A DNA stretch of 64,000 bases, taken from contig NZ_JADBEE010000001.1 of NCBI RefSeq assembly GCF_014874065.1, forward strand, positions 620,001 to 684,000, given 5' to 3'. Shown piece by piece: positions 17,037 through 27,475 of this stretch. Origin of the DNA: Nesterenkonia halotolerans. Lineage in GTDB: Bacteria; Actinomycetota; Actinomycetes; Actinomycetales; Micrococcaceae. The position numbers and the translations under genes are program-made. Within the stretch, counting starts at the first letter, position 1. Every line of letters starts with the position of its first letter. Under the pieces are notes generated by a model. That model searched no databases. It worked only from the letters and a program-made list of their open reading frames with translations, and had not been told where the DNA came from.

Positions 17037-18128
17037 TCAGGGCACTCGTGCAGTCCATTCCTGGGTGCTGAACTTCTCCCTGACGAGCTCTTCTGCCCGT
17101 GCGAGCTCTTCCGGACGGATCTCGGCGATCTTCGCGTCGTATTTCCGCGCAAAGGTCTCCACGAACACCCTCAGGATCTCCTCCCGCGCCAGTCCGGTCT
17201 GACTGCGCAGCGGATCCACGCGCTTCGCCGCCGAGGTGATCCCTTTGTCGGAGATCTTCTCCCGGCCGATGCGCAGCACCTGGAGCATGTCATCGGCGTT
17301 CATGTCGTAGCTCATGGTCACGTGGTGCACCATGGCGCCGCTGGCCAGGCGCTTCTGCGCGGCCCCGCCGATCTTGCCCTCGGTGGAGACGATGTCGTTG
17401 AGCGGCTTATACGAGGCGGAGATTCCAATCTCGGTCAGCGCCTCCATCGCCCAGGCGTCGAGGAACGGATAGGAGTCGGCGAAGCTGAGCCCGTCCACCA
17501 GCGACTGCGGCACGGAGAGCGAATAGGTGACGAAGCTGCCCTCGTCCATGTACATCGCTCCCCCACCGGTGATTCGACGCACCACGGTGGCGCCCATGCG
17601 CTCGGCAGCCTCTGAATCCACCTCGTTGGACAGCGACTGGAAGGACCCGATCACCACGGCACGGCCCGAGTAGTCCCACATCCGCATCAGCGGAGGGCGG
17701 TTGCCCAGTCCCACCTCCTCAGTGAGCACCTGGTCCAGCGCCACATGCATCTCGACGGGCAGCTGCACCGCGGGCATGACCTCCCACTCATGGTCCTCCC
17801 AGCGTGTGGCGTGGCCCAGAGCGCGGCGCACCGCAGTGGCGATGGCGTATTCATCGAAGCCGAACATGTGCGCCTCATCGGGCAGCTGAGCACGCACGGA
17901 TTCGGCGATCTCCTCGCGCGTGGCCCGGACCGGCAGCCCGATCAGGGCGGCGTTGAGCGACTCCAGGGCCTCATCAGGCTCCAGGAAGAAGTCACCGTTG
18001 ACCGAGGCGGCCGTGATCGTCGCTTCGCGCGGATGGGCGCGTGGGTCGAGGTCAGTCTGGAGATCGACGACGACGAGCTTGCCGCCGACGACCTTGTATT
18101 CACCGTGATGCTGATGAGTGTCCGTCAT
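17037..18128 (-). CDS. lplA: Lipoate--protein ligase family protein with N-terminal LplB-like domain
   Basis: Attaches lipoate or a related acyl group to lipoyl domains of 2-oxoacid dehydrogenases and GcvH. The catalytic LplA/BPL fold spans about 115-345: PVEMHVALDQVL, VVIGSFQSLSNEVD, the RRITGGGAMYMDEG motif, and DIVSTEGKIGGAAQKR with the catalytic lysine region. Residues about 8-110 (YKVVGGKLVVVDLQ, ASVNGDFFLEPDEALESLN) look like the small accessory domain that in E. coli LplA is C-terminal and in Thermoplasma is a separate LplB; here it is N-terminal. The start follows a TAGGAT-N6-ATG leaderless promoter. The gene stands alone between tRNA-Leu and the yczE unit. Confidence 0.85.
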   Translation of the reverse strand: MTDTHQHHGEYKVVGGKLVVVDLQTDLDPRAHPREATITAASVNGDFFLEPDEALESLNAALIGLPVRATREEIAESVRAQLPDEAHMFGFDEYAIATAVRRALGHATRWEDHEWEVMPAVQLPVEMHVALDQVLTEEVGLGNRPPLMRMWDYSGRAVVIGSFQSLSNEVDSEAAERMGATVVRRITGGGAMYMDEGSFVTYSLSVPQSLVDGLSFADSYPFLDAWAMEALTEIGISASYKPLNDIVSTEGKIGGAAQKRLASGAMVHHVTMSYDMNADDMLQVLRIGREKISDKGITSAAKRVDPLRSQTGLAREEILRVFVETFARKYDAKIAEIRPEELARAEELVREKFSTQEWTARVP

Positions 18129-18134
18129 AGGACA

Positions 18135-18140
18135 ATCCTA
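18135..18140 (-). promoter_or_regulatory. -10 box of leaderless lplA transcript
   Basis: Minus-strand TAGGAT ends 6 nt before the ATG of the lipoate ligase gene; no Shine-Dalgarno is present, supporting leaderless expression. Confidence 0.5.
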
Positions 18141-18189
18141 TTCCTGCCGCCACCCGCCGTTCGGTGGATGTCGGTGAGGCGGCACCGTT

Positions 18190-18408
18190 TCACCACCGGG
18201 CGGCATCATGGTCACCAGAATCATCAAAGATCTTCCCCAGGGGCGTATGCGAAGAACAGAGTCCCAAACCTCGCCACGCATTGCGCAACAAGTCCTGGAG
18301 GCTCCAACGAGTGACCGGCATTCGCTCCGGGACGGGCATCGATACCCTGCCGATATACGCGAAGACCGCAAGGGTGAGGATCAACACTGCGAATATCGAG
18401 AGCATCAT
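18190..18408 (-). CDS. Small single-span membrane protein downstream of yczE
   Basis: 72 residues. The first 20 (MMLSIFAVLILTLAVFAYIG) form one transmembrane helix, followed by a cytoplasmic or external tail with a basic helix (SLQDLLRNAWRGLGL). No family recognised. It is probably real because its ATG overlaps the yczE stop by 4 bp and GGAAGGA lies just upstream, indicating translational coupling. It may be an accessory subunit of the YczE protein, which is inference from position only. Confidence 0.55.
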   Translation of the reverse strand: MMLSIFAVLILTLAVFAYIGRVSMPVPERMPVTRWSLQDLLRNAWRGLGLCSSHTPLGKIFDDSGDHDAARW

Positions 18409-19052
18409 GATCCTTCCGCGCGGGCCGGGGCTTGTTGCTCCAGCCTGTCGCTCTCAAGCTCTTGACGGGTCGGGATTCGGAAGATGGGCAGCGCCAGATG
18501 GACCAGGGGGCCGATGAGCAGCACGACAGCCACGGTCCCCAGCCCGACGGGACCGCCGAGAATCCAGCCCAGGAGCAGCACTGTGCCTTCAATCGCGGTG
18601 CGAACCAGCCAGATGGGCAGCCCGTATCGGTGGTGCACTCCCGTCATGAGTCCGTCTCGCGGGCCGGGTCCGTACTGAGCTCCGATGTAGAGCCCGCTGG
18701 CAACCGCCAGGAGAACCAGGCCCCCGGTGAACAACAGGATTCGCGTCCACAGCGCTTCAGGCTCGCCGAGGACCGCGAGGCCGACTTCGGCGCTCGGGCC
18801 CACCAGGAGCACGTTGAGGATCGTCCCGACTCCCGGCCTCTGCCGAAGCGGGATCCACAGCAGGAGAACGATGAGTCCGATGATGTTGGTCATGACACCG
18901 AACGGGAGTCCCGTCTGCAGCGCCGAGCCTTGCCCCAGGACGTCCCACGGCGAGACGCCGAGGGTGGCTCGGATCATCATGGCGAGCGAGAACCCATAGA
19001 GGAACAGACCGACCAACAGCTGGGTGCCGCGCCACGCGCTGAGAAGACTCAT
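18405..19052 (-). CDS. yczE: YczE/YitT family integral membrane protein
   Basis: 215-residue membrane protein with five or six hydrophobic segments. Family features: RGTQLLVGLFLYGFSLAMMIRATLGVSPWDV at the N-terminus, GLPFGVMTNIIGL, and the repeat-like YIGAQYGPGPRDGLMTGV near 125-140. In Bacillus YczE is needed for surfactin production by an unknown route; the transported substrate is unknown. It is divergently transcribed from a MocR-type regulator, an arrangement known for yczE/yczR pairs across Firmicutes and Actinobacteria, so that regulator probably controls it. Confidence 0.88.
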   Translation of the reverse strand: MSLLSAWRGTQLLVGLFLYGFSLAMMIRATLGVSPWDVLGQGSALQTGLPFGVMTNIIGLIVLLLWIPLRQRPGVGTILNVLLVGPSAEVGLAVLGEPEALWTRILLFTGGLVLLAVASGLYIGAQYGPGPRDGLMTGVHHRYGLPIWLVRTAIEGTVLLLGWILGGPVGLGTVAVVLLIGPLVHLALPIFRIPTRQELESDRLEQQAPARAEGS

Positions 19053-19071
19053 GAGAGAAGTTCACCAGCAG

Positions 19072-19104
19072 ATTGGCATTACAACAAGATGCCAATTGTG
19101 GCAT
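19072..19104. promoter_or_regulatory. Probable operator of the MocR/YczR regulator
   Basis: Perfect inverted repeat ATTGGCAT (19072-19079) and ATGCCAAT (19089-19096) with a 9-bp centre, followed by a third half-site TGGCAT at 19099-19104 in direct orientation. It occupies the 61-bp gap between the divergent yczE and regulator starts, the expected location of a MocR-family binding site. Confidence 0.65.
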
Positions 19105-19113
19105 GGTGGACTG

Positions 19114-20529
19114 ATGATGGTTCTCACAGCCCGCCGGCTGGTCACGGAACTCGGAGCATGGCGTGCGGGCGGCCCGGCCTACAGCGCTCTCGCTGACCGC
19201 GTTCGGCTCCTCGCGCTTGATGGACGGATCCCGCTCGGCACGCGGCTGCCGGCCGAACGTGAACTGGCGTCGGAGCTGGGAGTGAGTCGGACGACAGTCG
19301 CGGCCGCCTACGCGCGTCTTCGTGAGGCTGGTTACCTTCGCAGCACTCGAGGTTCCGGCAGCGTGGTCACGATTCCTGGGCGCCGCAGCCCGGTCGAGGA
19401 CATCGAGGCGCGCACCGCCACCACGCTCGACTTCAGCAAAGCCGCGCTGCCCGCCGCCCCGCAGGTGGGTGAGGCCTCAGTGAGGGCCGCACAGGCGCTG
19501 CCGGCCTATTTGGGTGGCACGGGTTATGACCCACTCGGACTGCCACGCCTGCGCCAGGCCCTGGCCGAGCGGTACACGGCCAAAGGCGTCCCGACGGAGC
19601 CCGAGAACATCATGGTCACGCTGGGAGCTCAGCACGCAATCTCGCTGATCACCAAGACCTTCCTCTCCCGCGCAGACACCGCACTGGTGGAGGCTCCGAG
19701 CTATCCGCACGCCTACGACGCGCTCAGACTGAGGGCTCGGAAGCTCGTGACCGTCACCGTCGATCCGCGTCGGGGCTGGGATGACCACGGACTGGCGCAG
19801 ACCTTTCGCGAGGCGAGACCTGCTCTTGCCTACGTGATGCCGGACTTCCACAACCCCACAGGCGCCGTCATGCCGGCTCCGCAGCGCCAGCTGCTCATGG
19901 ACCTCGCCCGACGTCACGACTCACTGGTGGTGGCAGACGAGACCACCGCGGACCTGCACATCGATGGCGTCGCGGGAGCTCCGTTGGCGACCTATGGGCC
20001 GGCACTTCTCGTCGGTTCCATGGGAAAGACCGTATGGGGCGGACTGAGGATCGGGTGGATCCGTGCAGAGCAGGACAAGATCCAACGACTCGAACAGTCC
20101 CGATACGCCCAGGACCTGGGCACCCCCATCCTCGAGCAGCTCATCGCACTGGATCTGCTCGGCCAGTACGAGGAGATCCTTCGTTACCGCACGGTTCAGC
20201 TTCGGGAAGGGCGAGACCACGCGGAGGAGCTGCTCCGATCACACTTCCCGCAATGGGATGTGCCGCACGTCGGCGGGGGGCTGTGCACCTGGGTCAATAT
20301 CGGAGAGCCGGTGAGTTCCCAGCTCGCACTGGCCGCTCGCGAGGGGGGCCTCCCCATCGGTGCGGGCCCGCGGTTTGGACTCGGCGGAGCTTTCGAGCGT
20401 TTCCTCCGCTTCCCCCTCAGCTACCCGGCGGAGGAGACCAGCCTGGCCGTAGAAATTCTGGCAGAGGCGTGGCACCGCGTGGAACCTCTACGCAGGGTCG
20501 ACGCCGACTTCACACCAGCGCTGGTCTGA
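19114..20529 (+). CDS. yczR: MocR-family regulator (GntR HTH + aminotransferase domain), YczR-type
   Basis: PLP-binding transcription factor of 471 residues. The N-terminal winged helix is at about 15-85 (PLGTRLPAERELASELGVSRTTVAAAYARLREAGY spans the HTH). The type I aminotransferase domain follows at about 100-465. It has PDFHNPTGA, VADETTADL, and the Schiff-base lysine in GSMGKTVWGGLRIGWI. The frame could start at 19024, but ATG 19114 (or 19117) is preferred because the upstream part overlaps the operator and yczE promoter. Divergence from yczE identifies it as the YczR subgroup. It probably senses a PLP-linked amino compound. Confidence 0.88.
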   Translation: MMVLTARRLVTELGAWRAGGPAYSALADRVRLLALDGRIPLGTRLPAERELASELGVSRTTVAAAYARLREAGYLRSTRGSGSVVTIPGRRSPVEDIEARTATTLDFSKAALPAAPQVGEASVRAAQALPAYLGGTGYDPLGLPRLRQALAERYTAKGVPTEPENIMVTLGAQHAISLITKTFLSRADTALVEAPSYPHAYDALRLRARKLVTVTVDPRRGWDDHGLAQTFREARPALAYVMPDFHNPTGAVMPAPQRQLLMDLARRHDSLVVADETTADLHIDGVAGAPLATYGPALLVGSMGKTVWGGLRIGWIRAEQDKIQRLEQSRYAQDLGTPILEQLIALDLLGQYEEILRYRTVQLREGRDHAEELLRSHFPQWDVPHVGGGLCTWVNIGEPVSSQLALAAREGGLPIGAGPRFGLGGAFERFLRFPLSYPAEETSLAVEILAEAWHRVEPLRRVDADFTPALV

Positions 20530-20567
20530 GCCGAAACCCGGGTGGCGTTCAATGCATCGCACGTCCA

Positions 20568-20613
20568 TGCCATGTCCCATCGCTTTGGATGGAGATAGCG
20601 ATGGGACATGGCA
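20568..20613. other. 17-bp perfect hairpin, possible terminator of the MocR gene
   Basis: TGCCATGTCCCATCGCT (20568-20584) is exactly complementary to AGCGATGGGACATGGCA (20597-20613), loop of 12 nt. It starts 38 bp after the regulator stop. The octamer GCGATGGG in the right arm recurs at 20657 and 20687 in the same gap. No U-tract follows, so a factor-dependent or I-shaped terminator is likeliest. Confidence 0.6.
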
Positions 20614-20702
20614 CAGGGATACGACGGATCGCAAAAGAGACCGGCAAAGGGGACCAGCGATGGGCCGGCGAAACGGTCACCGGATTGCGATGGGGACAGC
20701 AG

Positions 20703-20731
20703 AAGGGCCGCAGTCAGTGACTGCGGCCCTT
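20703..20731 (-). terminator. Terminator hairpin of rpmE2
   Basis: AAGGGCCGCAGTCA (20703-20716) and TGACTGCGGCCCTT (20718-20731) are perfectly complementary with a 1-nt centre; in practice a 12-bp stem with a 5-nt loop. It lies 33 bp beyond the L31 stop and can also serve the convergent MocR gene. Confidence 0.65.
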
Positions 20732-20763
20732 CGTGAAAGCTGGGGTGTGAAGTGGGAGATCCC

Positions 20764-21021
20764 TTACTTCTTGCCTCCGAAGCCCTTGAAGCGAGCGTTG
20801 AAGCGCTCGACGCGGCCGGCGGAGTCCATGATGCGCTGCTTGCCGGTGTAGAACGGGTGCGACGCAGCGGAGATCTCGACGTCGATGACCGGGTAGGTGT
20901 TGCCGTCTTCCCATTCCATCGTCTTGTTCGACGAGGTGGTGGAGCGGGTCAGGATCTTTTCGCCGGAGGCCAGGTCATTGAAGATGACCGGCTCGTACTT
21001 GGGGTGGATATCAGACTTCAT
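20764..21021 (-). CDS. rpmE2: Ribosomal protein L31 type B
   Basis: 85-residue large-subunit protein: [43 protein letters not shown]. It contains no cysteine, so it lacks the CxxC zinc site of the housekeeping L31; such type B forms are commonly induced under zinc limitation by Zur in other bacteria. The long frame extends upstream, but this ATG has AAAGGA 9 nt before it and gives the family length. A TATAGT -10-like box lies at 21103-21108; I see no clear Zur palindrome. Monocistronic. Confidence 0.95.
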   Translation of the reverse strand: MKSDIHPKYEPVIFNDLASGEKILTRSTTSSNKTMEWEDGNTYPVIDVEISAASHPFYTGKQRIMDSAGRVERFNARFKGFGGKK

Positions 21022-21165
21022 GAGGTGTGTGTCCTTTTCATCTGCCGCTGGATTTTGCCAGAAGCGTGGAACTGAGGCGTGGCCAGAATGGACCAACACA
21101 GCACTATATCAAATCGGGGGCTCCCCCGCCCGGGAGAGCATGCAGCGTCGTGGCGACGCTGATTT

Positions 21166-22074
21166 TCAGCCGATGAAGAGGTTGCGCAACATCACGAACA
21201 GCGCCACCAGGCCGAGCGTGACGATGACGGCCCGGAGCAGCAGCGGGGAGAGCCGCCGTCCCACCCACGCCCCGATGAGTCCGCCGAGCGTGGAGGCCAC
21301 GGCGATGATGGCCACGACGCCCCAGAGAATCACCCGCTCGTCCGGCTCTCGGAGCAGATAGTCCACCAGGACATAGCTGATGGCGGCAGTGAGGTTCACG
21401 ACGGCGACCAGCAGGTTCTTCACGCCGTTGGCCTGCTGAATGTTCGCCATCAGGAAGATGCCCAGGATGCCCATCAGCAGAATGCCCTGCGCAGCGACGA
21501 AGTACCCGCCATAGATGCCTGCCGCGAAGACCAGCAGCATCAGCACCAGGCTCACCGTGGGCATGGAGGGAGTCTTCGAGGGCTCCGCCGGTGCGTCCTG
21601 GGTGGCGGGCTCGGCGGACTGGACCGAACCTTCTGTCCCCGCTTCCCGCCGAGCTGCCCTCGCCCTGACCCAGGCCGAAAGCCTGGGCTGCGCCAGGACG
21701 AAGATCAGCGAGACCACGATCAGGATCGGTGCGACCCGTCCGAAGACCTCCTCGGGCAGCGTGATCAGCAGTGCCGCGCCGATCACTCCGCCGAGCACCG
21801 AGGCCGGAATCAGTTTGATCAGCACCGACTTCACCTGTCGGATCTCGCGCCGGTATCCCCAGGCACCGGTGAAGTTGCCGGCGATCAGGCCCATCGCGTT
21901 GGACACGGTGGCCGAGACCGGGGGCACGCCCATGGCCACCAGCACCGGGAAGGTCACCAGCGTGCCGGATCCGACCACAGTGTTGATGGCGCCCGCCCAG
22001 ATGCCGGCGACGAAGATCAGGGCCAGCATCTCCAGACCAAGCCCATGCAGGGCGATATCGCTGAGCGCCTCCAT
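21166..22074 (-). CDS. TSUP (TauE/SafE) family anion permease
   Basis: 302-residue membrane protein of the TSUP family, members of which move sulfite, sulfonates or related organic anions. Two repeat halves: the N-terminal GAINTVVGSGTLVTFPVLVAMGVPPVSATVSNAMGL signature and the C-terminal GIYGGYFVAAQGILLMGILG...NLLVAVVNLTAA. They are separated by a hydrophilic loop rich in Ala/Glu/Pro (about 135-170). Eight or so membrane spans. Its ATG overlaps the stop of the upstream ABC ATPase by one base (TGATG), so the two are coupled. Substrate unknown. Confidence 0.9.
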   Translation of the reverse strand: MEALSDIALHGLGLEMLALIFVAGIWAGAINTVVGSGTLVTFPVLVAMGVPPVSATVSNAMGLIAGNFTGAWGYRREIRQVKSVLIKLIPASVLGGVIGAALLITLPEEVFGRVAPILIVVSLIFVLAQPRLSAWVRARAARREAGTEGSVQSAEPATQDAPAEPSKTPSMPTVSLVLMLLVFAAGIYGGYFVAAQGILLMGILGIFLMANIQQANGVKNLLVAVVNLTAAISYVLVDYLLREPDERVILWGVVAIIAVASTLGGLIGAWVGRRLSPLLLRAVIVTLGLVALFVMLRNLFIG

Positions 22075-22871
22075 CAGTGTTGCGCCGGCTGCTTCTTGAA
22101 GGCCGAATAGCGGCCGTCACGGTGCACCAGGTCCAGCTCGGTGTCGAAGGTCTTCGAGAGGTTCGCCGAGGTCATGGTCTCTTCGATGGGCCCGGAGGCC
22201 ACCGGGGCCCCGTCGCGCAGCAGCAGCACGTGGGTGAACCCGGGCGGGATCTCCTCGAGGTGGTGGGTGACCAAGACCGTGGTGGGAGACTCCTCATGGG
22301 TGACCAGCTGGCTGGTGCGCTCCACGAGTGCCTCTCGGCCTCCGAGGTCCAGACCTGCACCCGGCTCGTCCAGCAGCAGCAGCTCCGGATCGGTCATCAG
22401 CGCCCGTGCGATCTGCACCCGCTTGCGCTCACCCTCGGACAGCGTTCCGAAGGGCCGATCGAAGACCGTGCCCACGCCCCACTCGTTGAGCAGCTCGAAG
22501 GCGCGCCGCTCATCCAGCTGCTCATACTCCTCGCGCCACCGTCCGGTCACGCCGTAGGCGGCGGTGACCACGACGTTCAGCGCGGTCTCCTGCATGGGCA
22601 TGGTGCTGGTGAGCGAATTCGAGCTGAAGCCGATCAGCGGCCGTAGCTCGAAGACGTCGACGGCGCCCAGCTGCTCATCGAGGATCCGGGCGGTGCCGGT
22701 GGTGGGAAACAGTCGGGCCGCAGCGATCTGCAGCAGGGTGGTCTTCCCTGCGCCGTTGGGGCCCAGGATCACCCAGCGCTCGTCCTCATTCACCGTCCAG
22801 GAGACGTTGTTGAGAAGATTCTTGCGCCCCCGGCGCACGGTGACATTCTGGATTTCGAGGACAGGACTCAT
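22074..22871 (-). CDS. ABC transporter ATP-binding protein (orphan)
   Basis: 265-residue nucleotide-binding subunit: Walker A GPNGAGKTT at about 38-46, Q-loop in GFSSNS, signature LSEGERKRVQ, Walker B LLLLDEPGAGLD, and switch His in VTHHLEE. The sequence resembles the ModF/MolC-like single-domain ATPases found beside serB in actinobacteria. No ABC permease is adjacent; the coupled downstream gene is a TSUP secondary carrier, so the partner is unclear. TAGTGT lies 7 nt before ATG, suggesting a leaderless message. Divergent from serB. Confidence 0.9.
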   Translation of the reverse strand: MSPVLEIQNVTVRRGRKNLLNNVSWTVNEDERWVILGPNGAGKTTLLQIAAARLFPTTGTARILDEQLGAVDVFELRPLIGFSSNSLTSTMPMQETALNVVVTAAYGVTGRWREEYEQLDERRAFELLNEWGVGTVFDRPFGTLSEGERKRVQIARALMTDPELLLLDEPGAGLDLGGREALVERTSQLVTHEESPTTVLVTHHLEEIPPGFTHVLLLRDGAPVASGPIEETMTSANLSKTFDTELDLVHRDGRYSAFKKQPAQH

Positions 22872-22878
22872 GGCCTCA

Positions 22879-22884
22879 ACACTA
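22879..22884 (-). promoter_or_regulatory. -10 box of ABC ATPase gene
   Basis: Minus-strand TAGTGT ends 7 nt before the ATG. On the plus strand, TATAGGCT at 22903-22910 is the likely -10 region for the divergent serB. Confidence 0.4.
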
Positions 22885-22919
22885 TCGAACGGGACCTGGA
22901 GCTATAGGCTGAACACGCT

Positions 22920-23882
22920 ATGACTGCGCTCCCACACCCTGACGTCCCGCAAGGCACCGTGGCCCTCCTGGCGGCCCCCTCCCTGGACGGTCCGCTCATC
23001 CGCTCGCTGACCCATGAGTTCTCCCGTCGCGGCGTGGTGCACAGCGTGGAGCTGCGAGACGTCCCGGTCGCCGGCGGGGGCGAGATCCAGGCCGCGCGCT
23101 GGTCTGTGACTCTGGATGACGCCGATGACTCCTATGGAGCGCAGCTCGCGGTCTCACTCCTGGAGGACGCCGCCGACCAGCTCCAGGGCCCCGTCACCCA
23201 GACAGTGCTGCCCGGAGCGCAGCGTGAGACGCTCCACTCCGAGGACGGCCGGCTCATGCTGCTCATGGACGTGGACTCCACGCTGATCGATCAGGAGGTC
23301 ATCGAACTGCTGGCCCGCGGGGCCGGGCGTGAGGCTGAGGTCGCGGAGGTCACCGAGCGGGCCATGCGCGGCGAGATCGACTTCGAGGCCTCGCTGCACC
23401 AGCGGGTCGCCGCGCTGAGCGGCCTCTCCGAGGACGTGATCACCTCCACCCTCGCCTCGATCACCCCCACCCAGGGCGCCGAGGCCCTGCTCGCCGAGCT
23501 GACGCGCCGCGGCTGGCCCAGCTACGCCGTCTCGGGCGGGTTTCTCCAGGTCCTCGCTCCACTGGCCCAGCAACTCGGACTCACCGGGTTCCATGCCAAT
23601 GACCTCGCCATCTCCGCGAACGGCACCCTCGAAGGCACTGTGCGCGGCGCCGTCGTCGACCGCGCGGCCAAGAAGGAGTATCTTGAACAGTGGTCGGCAT
23701 CACAGGGGCTGCGGCCTGGCAATGTCGTCGCCGTCGGAGATGGAGCGAACGATCTCGACATGATCACGGCCGCCGGAGTGGGCATCGCGTTCTGCGCGAA
23801 GCCTGCCCTGGAAGAGCAGGCAGACCTCGTCATCCGTCACCGCTCCTTCGAGCTCATCTCGCTGGCGCTGGGACTGGGCTGA
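22920..23882 (+). CDS. serB: Phosphoserine phosphatase SerB
   Basis: Last step of serine synthesis, dephosphorylating O-phosphoserine. The HAD core carries motif I LLMDVDSTLI near residue 117, motif II SGGFLQVL, and motifs III-IV with Lys in AKKEYLEQW and VGDGANDLDMI. The first 110 residues correspond to the regulatory region of SerB2-type enzymes, but only a single weak ACT-like stretch can be seen. 320 residues. A good TATAGG -10-like box 12 nt upstream suggests a very short leader. It is divergent from the ABC ATPase and followed by a hairpin terminator. Confidence 0.93.
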   Translation: MTALPHPDVPQGTVALLAAPSLDGPLIRSLTHEFSRRGVVHSVELRDVPVAGGGEIQAARWSVTLDDADDSYGAQLAVSLLEDAADQLQGPVTQTVLPGAQRETLHSEDGRLMLLMDVDSTLIDQEVIELLARGAGREAEVAEVTERAMRGEIDFEASLHQRVAALSGLSEDVITSTLASITPTQGAEALLAELTRRGWPSYAVSGGFLQVLAPLAQQLGLTGFHANDLAISANGTLEGTVRGAVVDRAAKKEYLEQWSASQGLRPGNVVAVGDGANDLDMITAAGVGIAFCAKPALEEQADLVIRHRSFELISLALGLG

Positions 23883-23951
23883 CGCAGCACCACCGATCGC
23901 CCTGCACTGGCGCAGGCCCCAGATTTGATACCGAAGATCTCAATTCCGCGG

Positions 23952-23986
23952 TCATCACGGGCAGGCATTCTGCTATGCCGTGATGA
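23952..23986 (+). terminator. Terminator hairpin of serB
   Basis: TCATCACGG (23952-23960) pairs with CCGTGATGA (23978-23986), with an inner GGCA/TGCC stem. It lies 70 bp after the serB stop and before the tkt promoter region. Confidence 0.6.
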
Positions 23987-24091
23987 TCTGCCAGGAATAG
24001 CCACTACCCCGGTAGGGTTGATCCTGCGCGGCACAACGATGTGCGCGGACCTCGTTGTCCACCGTCACTCACCCTTTTGGAGGAACCCCTC

Positions 24092-26203
<2,112 letters not shown>

Positions 26204-26216
26204 GGCAGTCCGTCAC

Positions 26217-26246
26217 GGGTTCCCGCAGCTGCGGCTGCGGGAACCC
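26217..26246 (+). terminator. Perfect 12-bp hairpin between tkt and tal
   Basis: GGGTTCCCGCAG (26217-26228) and CTGCGGGAACCC (26235-26246), 6-nt loop, 13 bp after the tkt stop. With only 51 bp left to tal, it may be a partial terminator or an mRNA processing/stability element that sets different tkt and tal levels. Confidence 0.6.
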
Positions 26247-26297
26247 TGGCGGCCGGCCCACCCACTTACCCACCCCCTGGCATCAGGAGCATTGAAT

Positions 26298-27419
26298 ATG
26301 ACTGCAAACACCAACACTCAGGCGCTGTCCGACCTCGGCGTCTCCATCTGGCTCGATGACCTCTCCCGCGAGCGGCTGAACTCGGGCTCGCTGGCAAAGC
26401 TGATCGACACCCACAACGTCGTCGGCGTGACCACCAACCCGACCATCTTCGAATCCGCGCTGAAGGACGGCGAGGCGTACGAGCAGCAGCTCTCCGAGCT
26501 GGCAGCCGCCGGGGCCGACGCCGAGAAGGCCGTCTTCGACATCACCACCTCCGATGTGCGCGAGGCCTGCGACGTGTTCGCCGGTGTCTACGCCGCCTCC
26601 AACGGCGTCGATGGTCGCGTCTCCATCGAGGTGGATCCCCGTCTCGCCCGCGACGCCGCAGGGACCATCGCCCAGGCCCGCGAGCTGTACAAGGCCGTGG
26701 ACCGCGAGAACGTGATGATCAAGATCCCCGCCACCGTCGAGGGCATCGAGGCGATCGCCGCCGTGGTCTCCGAAGGCATCAGCGTCAACGTCACGCTGGT
26801 CTTCTCGCTGGAACGCTACCGCGCAGTGATCAACGCGTTCATGCTCGGCCTGGAGAAGGCCCACTCCGAGGGCATCGACATCTCGAAGGTCCACTCCGTG
26901 GCATCCTTCTTCGTCTCCCGCGTGGATGCAGAGATCGACAAGCGCCTGGAGCTGGCAGCCGAGGAGGGCAAGCCCGGGACCGAGAAGCTGAAGTCCCAGG
27001 CCGCCGTGGCGAATGCGCGCCTGGCACACCAGATCGCGGTGGAGACCTTCTCCTCCGAGCGCTGGCAGCTGCTGGCCGAGCGCGGCGGACGCCCGCAGCG
27101 CCTGCTGCTCGCCTCCACCGGCACCAAGGACCCCAACCTCTCCGACACCCTCTACGTCACCGAGCTCGCGGGTGCCGACGTGGTCAACACCATGCCGGAG
27201 AAGACGCTGCTCGCACTGGCGGACCATGGCGTGGTGGAGCGCGACACGCTCTCCGGCACCTATGTGGAGGCCAACCGGGTCCTCGACGGCATCTCCGCGG
27301 CGGGCATCAGCTACCGCGAGGTCGTCGACGCCCTGGAGAATGAAGGCCTGCAGAAGTTCGAGGTCTCCTGGAAGGGCCTGCTGGGCACCATCGAGGATGG
27401 CCTGAAGCGCAACAGCTGA
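26298..27419 (+). CDS. tal: Transaldolase
   Basis: Class I aldolase-fold enzyme transferring a dihydroxyacetone unit between sugar phosphates. 373 residues. [18 protein letters not shown] at the N-terminus and [15 protein letters not shown] are family signatures; the Schiff-base lysine lies in [12 protein letters not shown]. Later blocks include [11 protein letters not shown] and [22 protein letters not shown] two codons upstream is open, but ATG 26298 is better placed, with AGGAG 8 nt before it. Follows tkt with a hairpin between. Confidence 0.97.
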   Translation: MTANTNTQALSDLGVSIWLDDLSRERLNSGSLAKLIDTHNVVGVTTNPTIFESALKDGEAYEQQLSELAAAGADAEKAVFDITTSDVREACDVFAGVYAASNGVDGRVSIEVDPRLARDAAGTIAQARELYKAVDRENVMIKIPATVEGIEAIAAVVSEGISVNVTLVFSLERYRAVINAFMLGLEKAHSEGIDISKVHSVASFFVSRVDAEIDKRLELAAEEGKPGTEKLKSQAAVANARLAHQIAVETFSSERWQLLAERGGRPQRLLLASTGTKDPNLSDTLYVTELAGADVVNTMPEKTLLALADHGVVERDTLSGTYVEANRVLDGISAAGISYREVVDALENEGLQKFEVSWKGLLGTIEDGLKRNS

Positions 27420-27431
27420 GCGGAGTCTGCG

Positions 27432-27455
27432 GGGCCCGTCCGCGAGGGCGGGCCC
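27432..27455 (+). terminator. Terminator hairpin of tal
   Basis: GGGCCCGTCC (27432-27441), tetraloop GCGA, GGGCGGGCCC (27446-27455); 10-bp GC-rich stem with one G-U pair, 12 bp after the tal stop. Confidence 0.65.
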
Positions 27456-27475
27456 GGCGACTGTTCACTCCGTAC

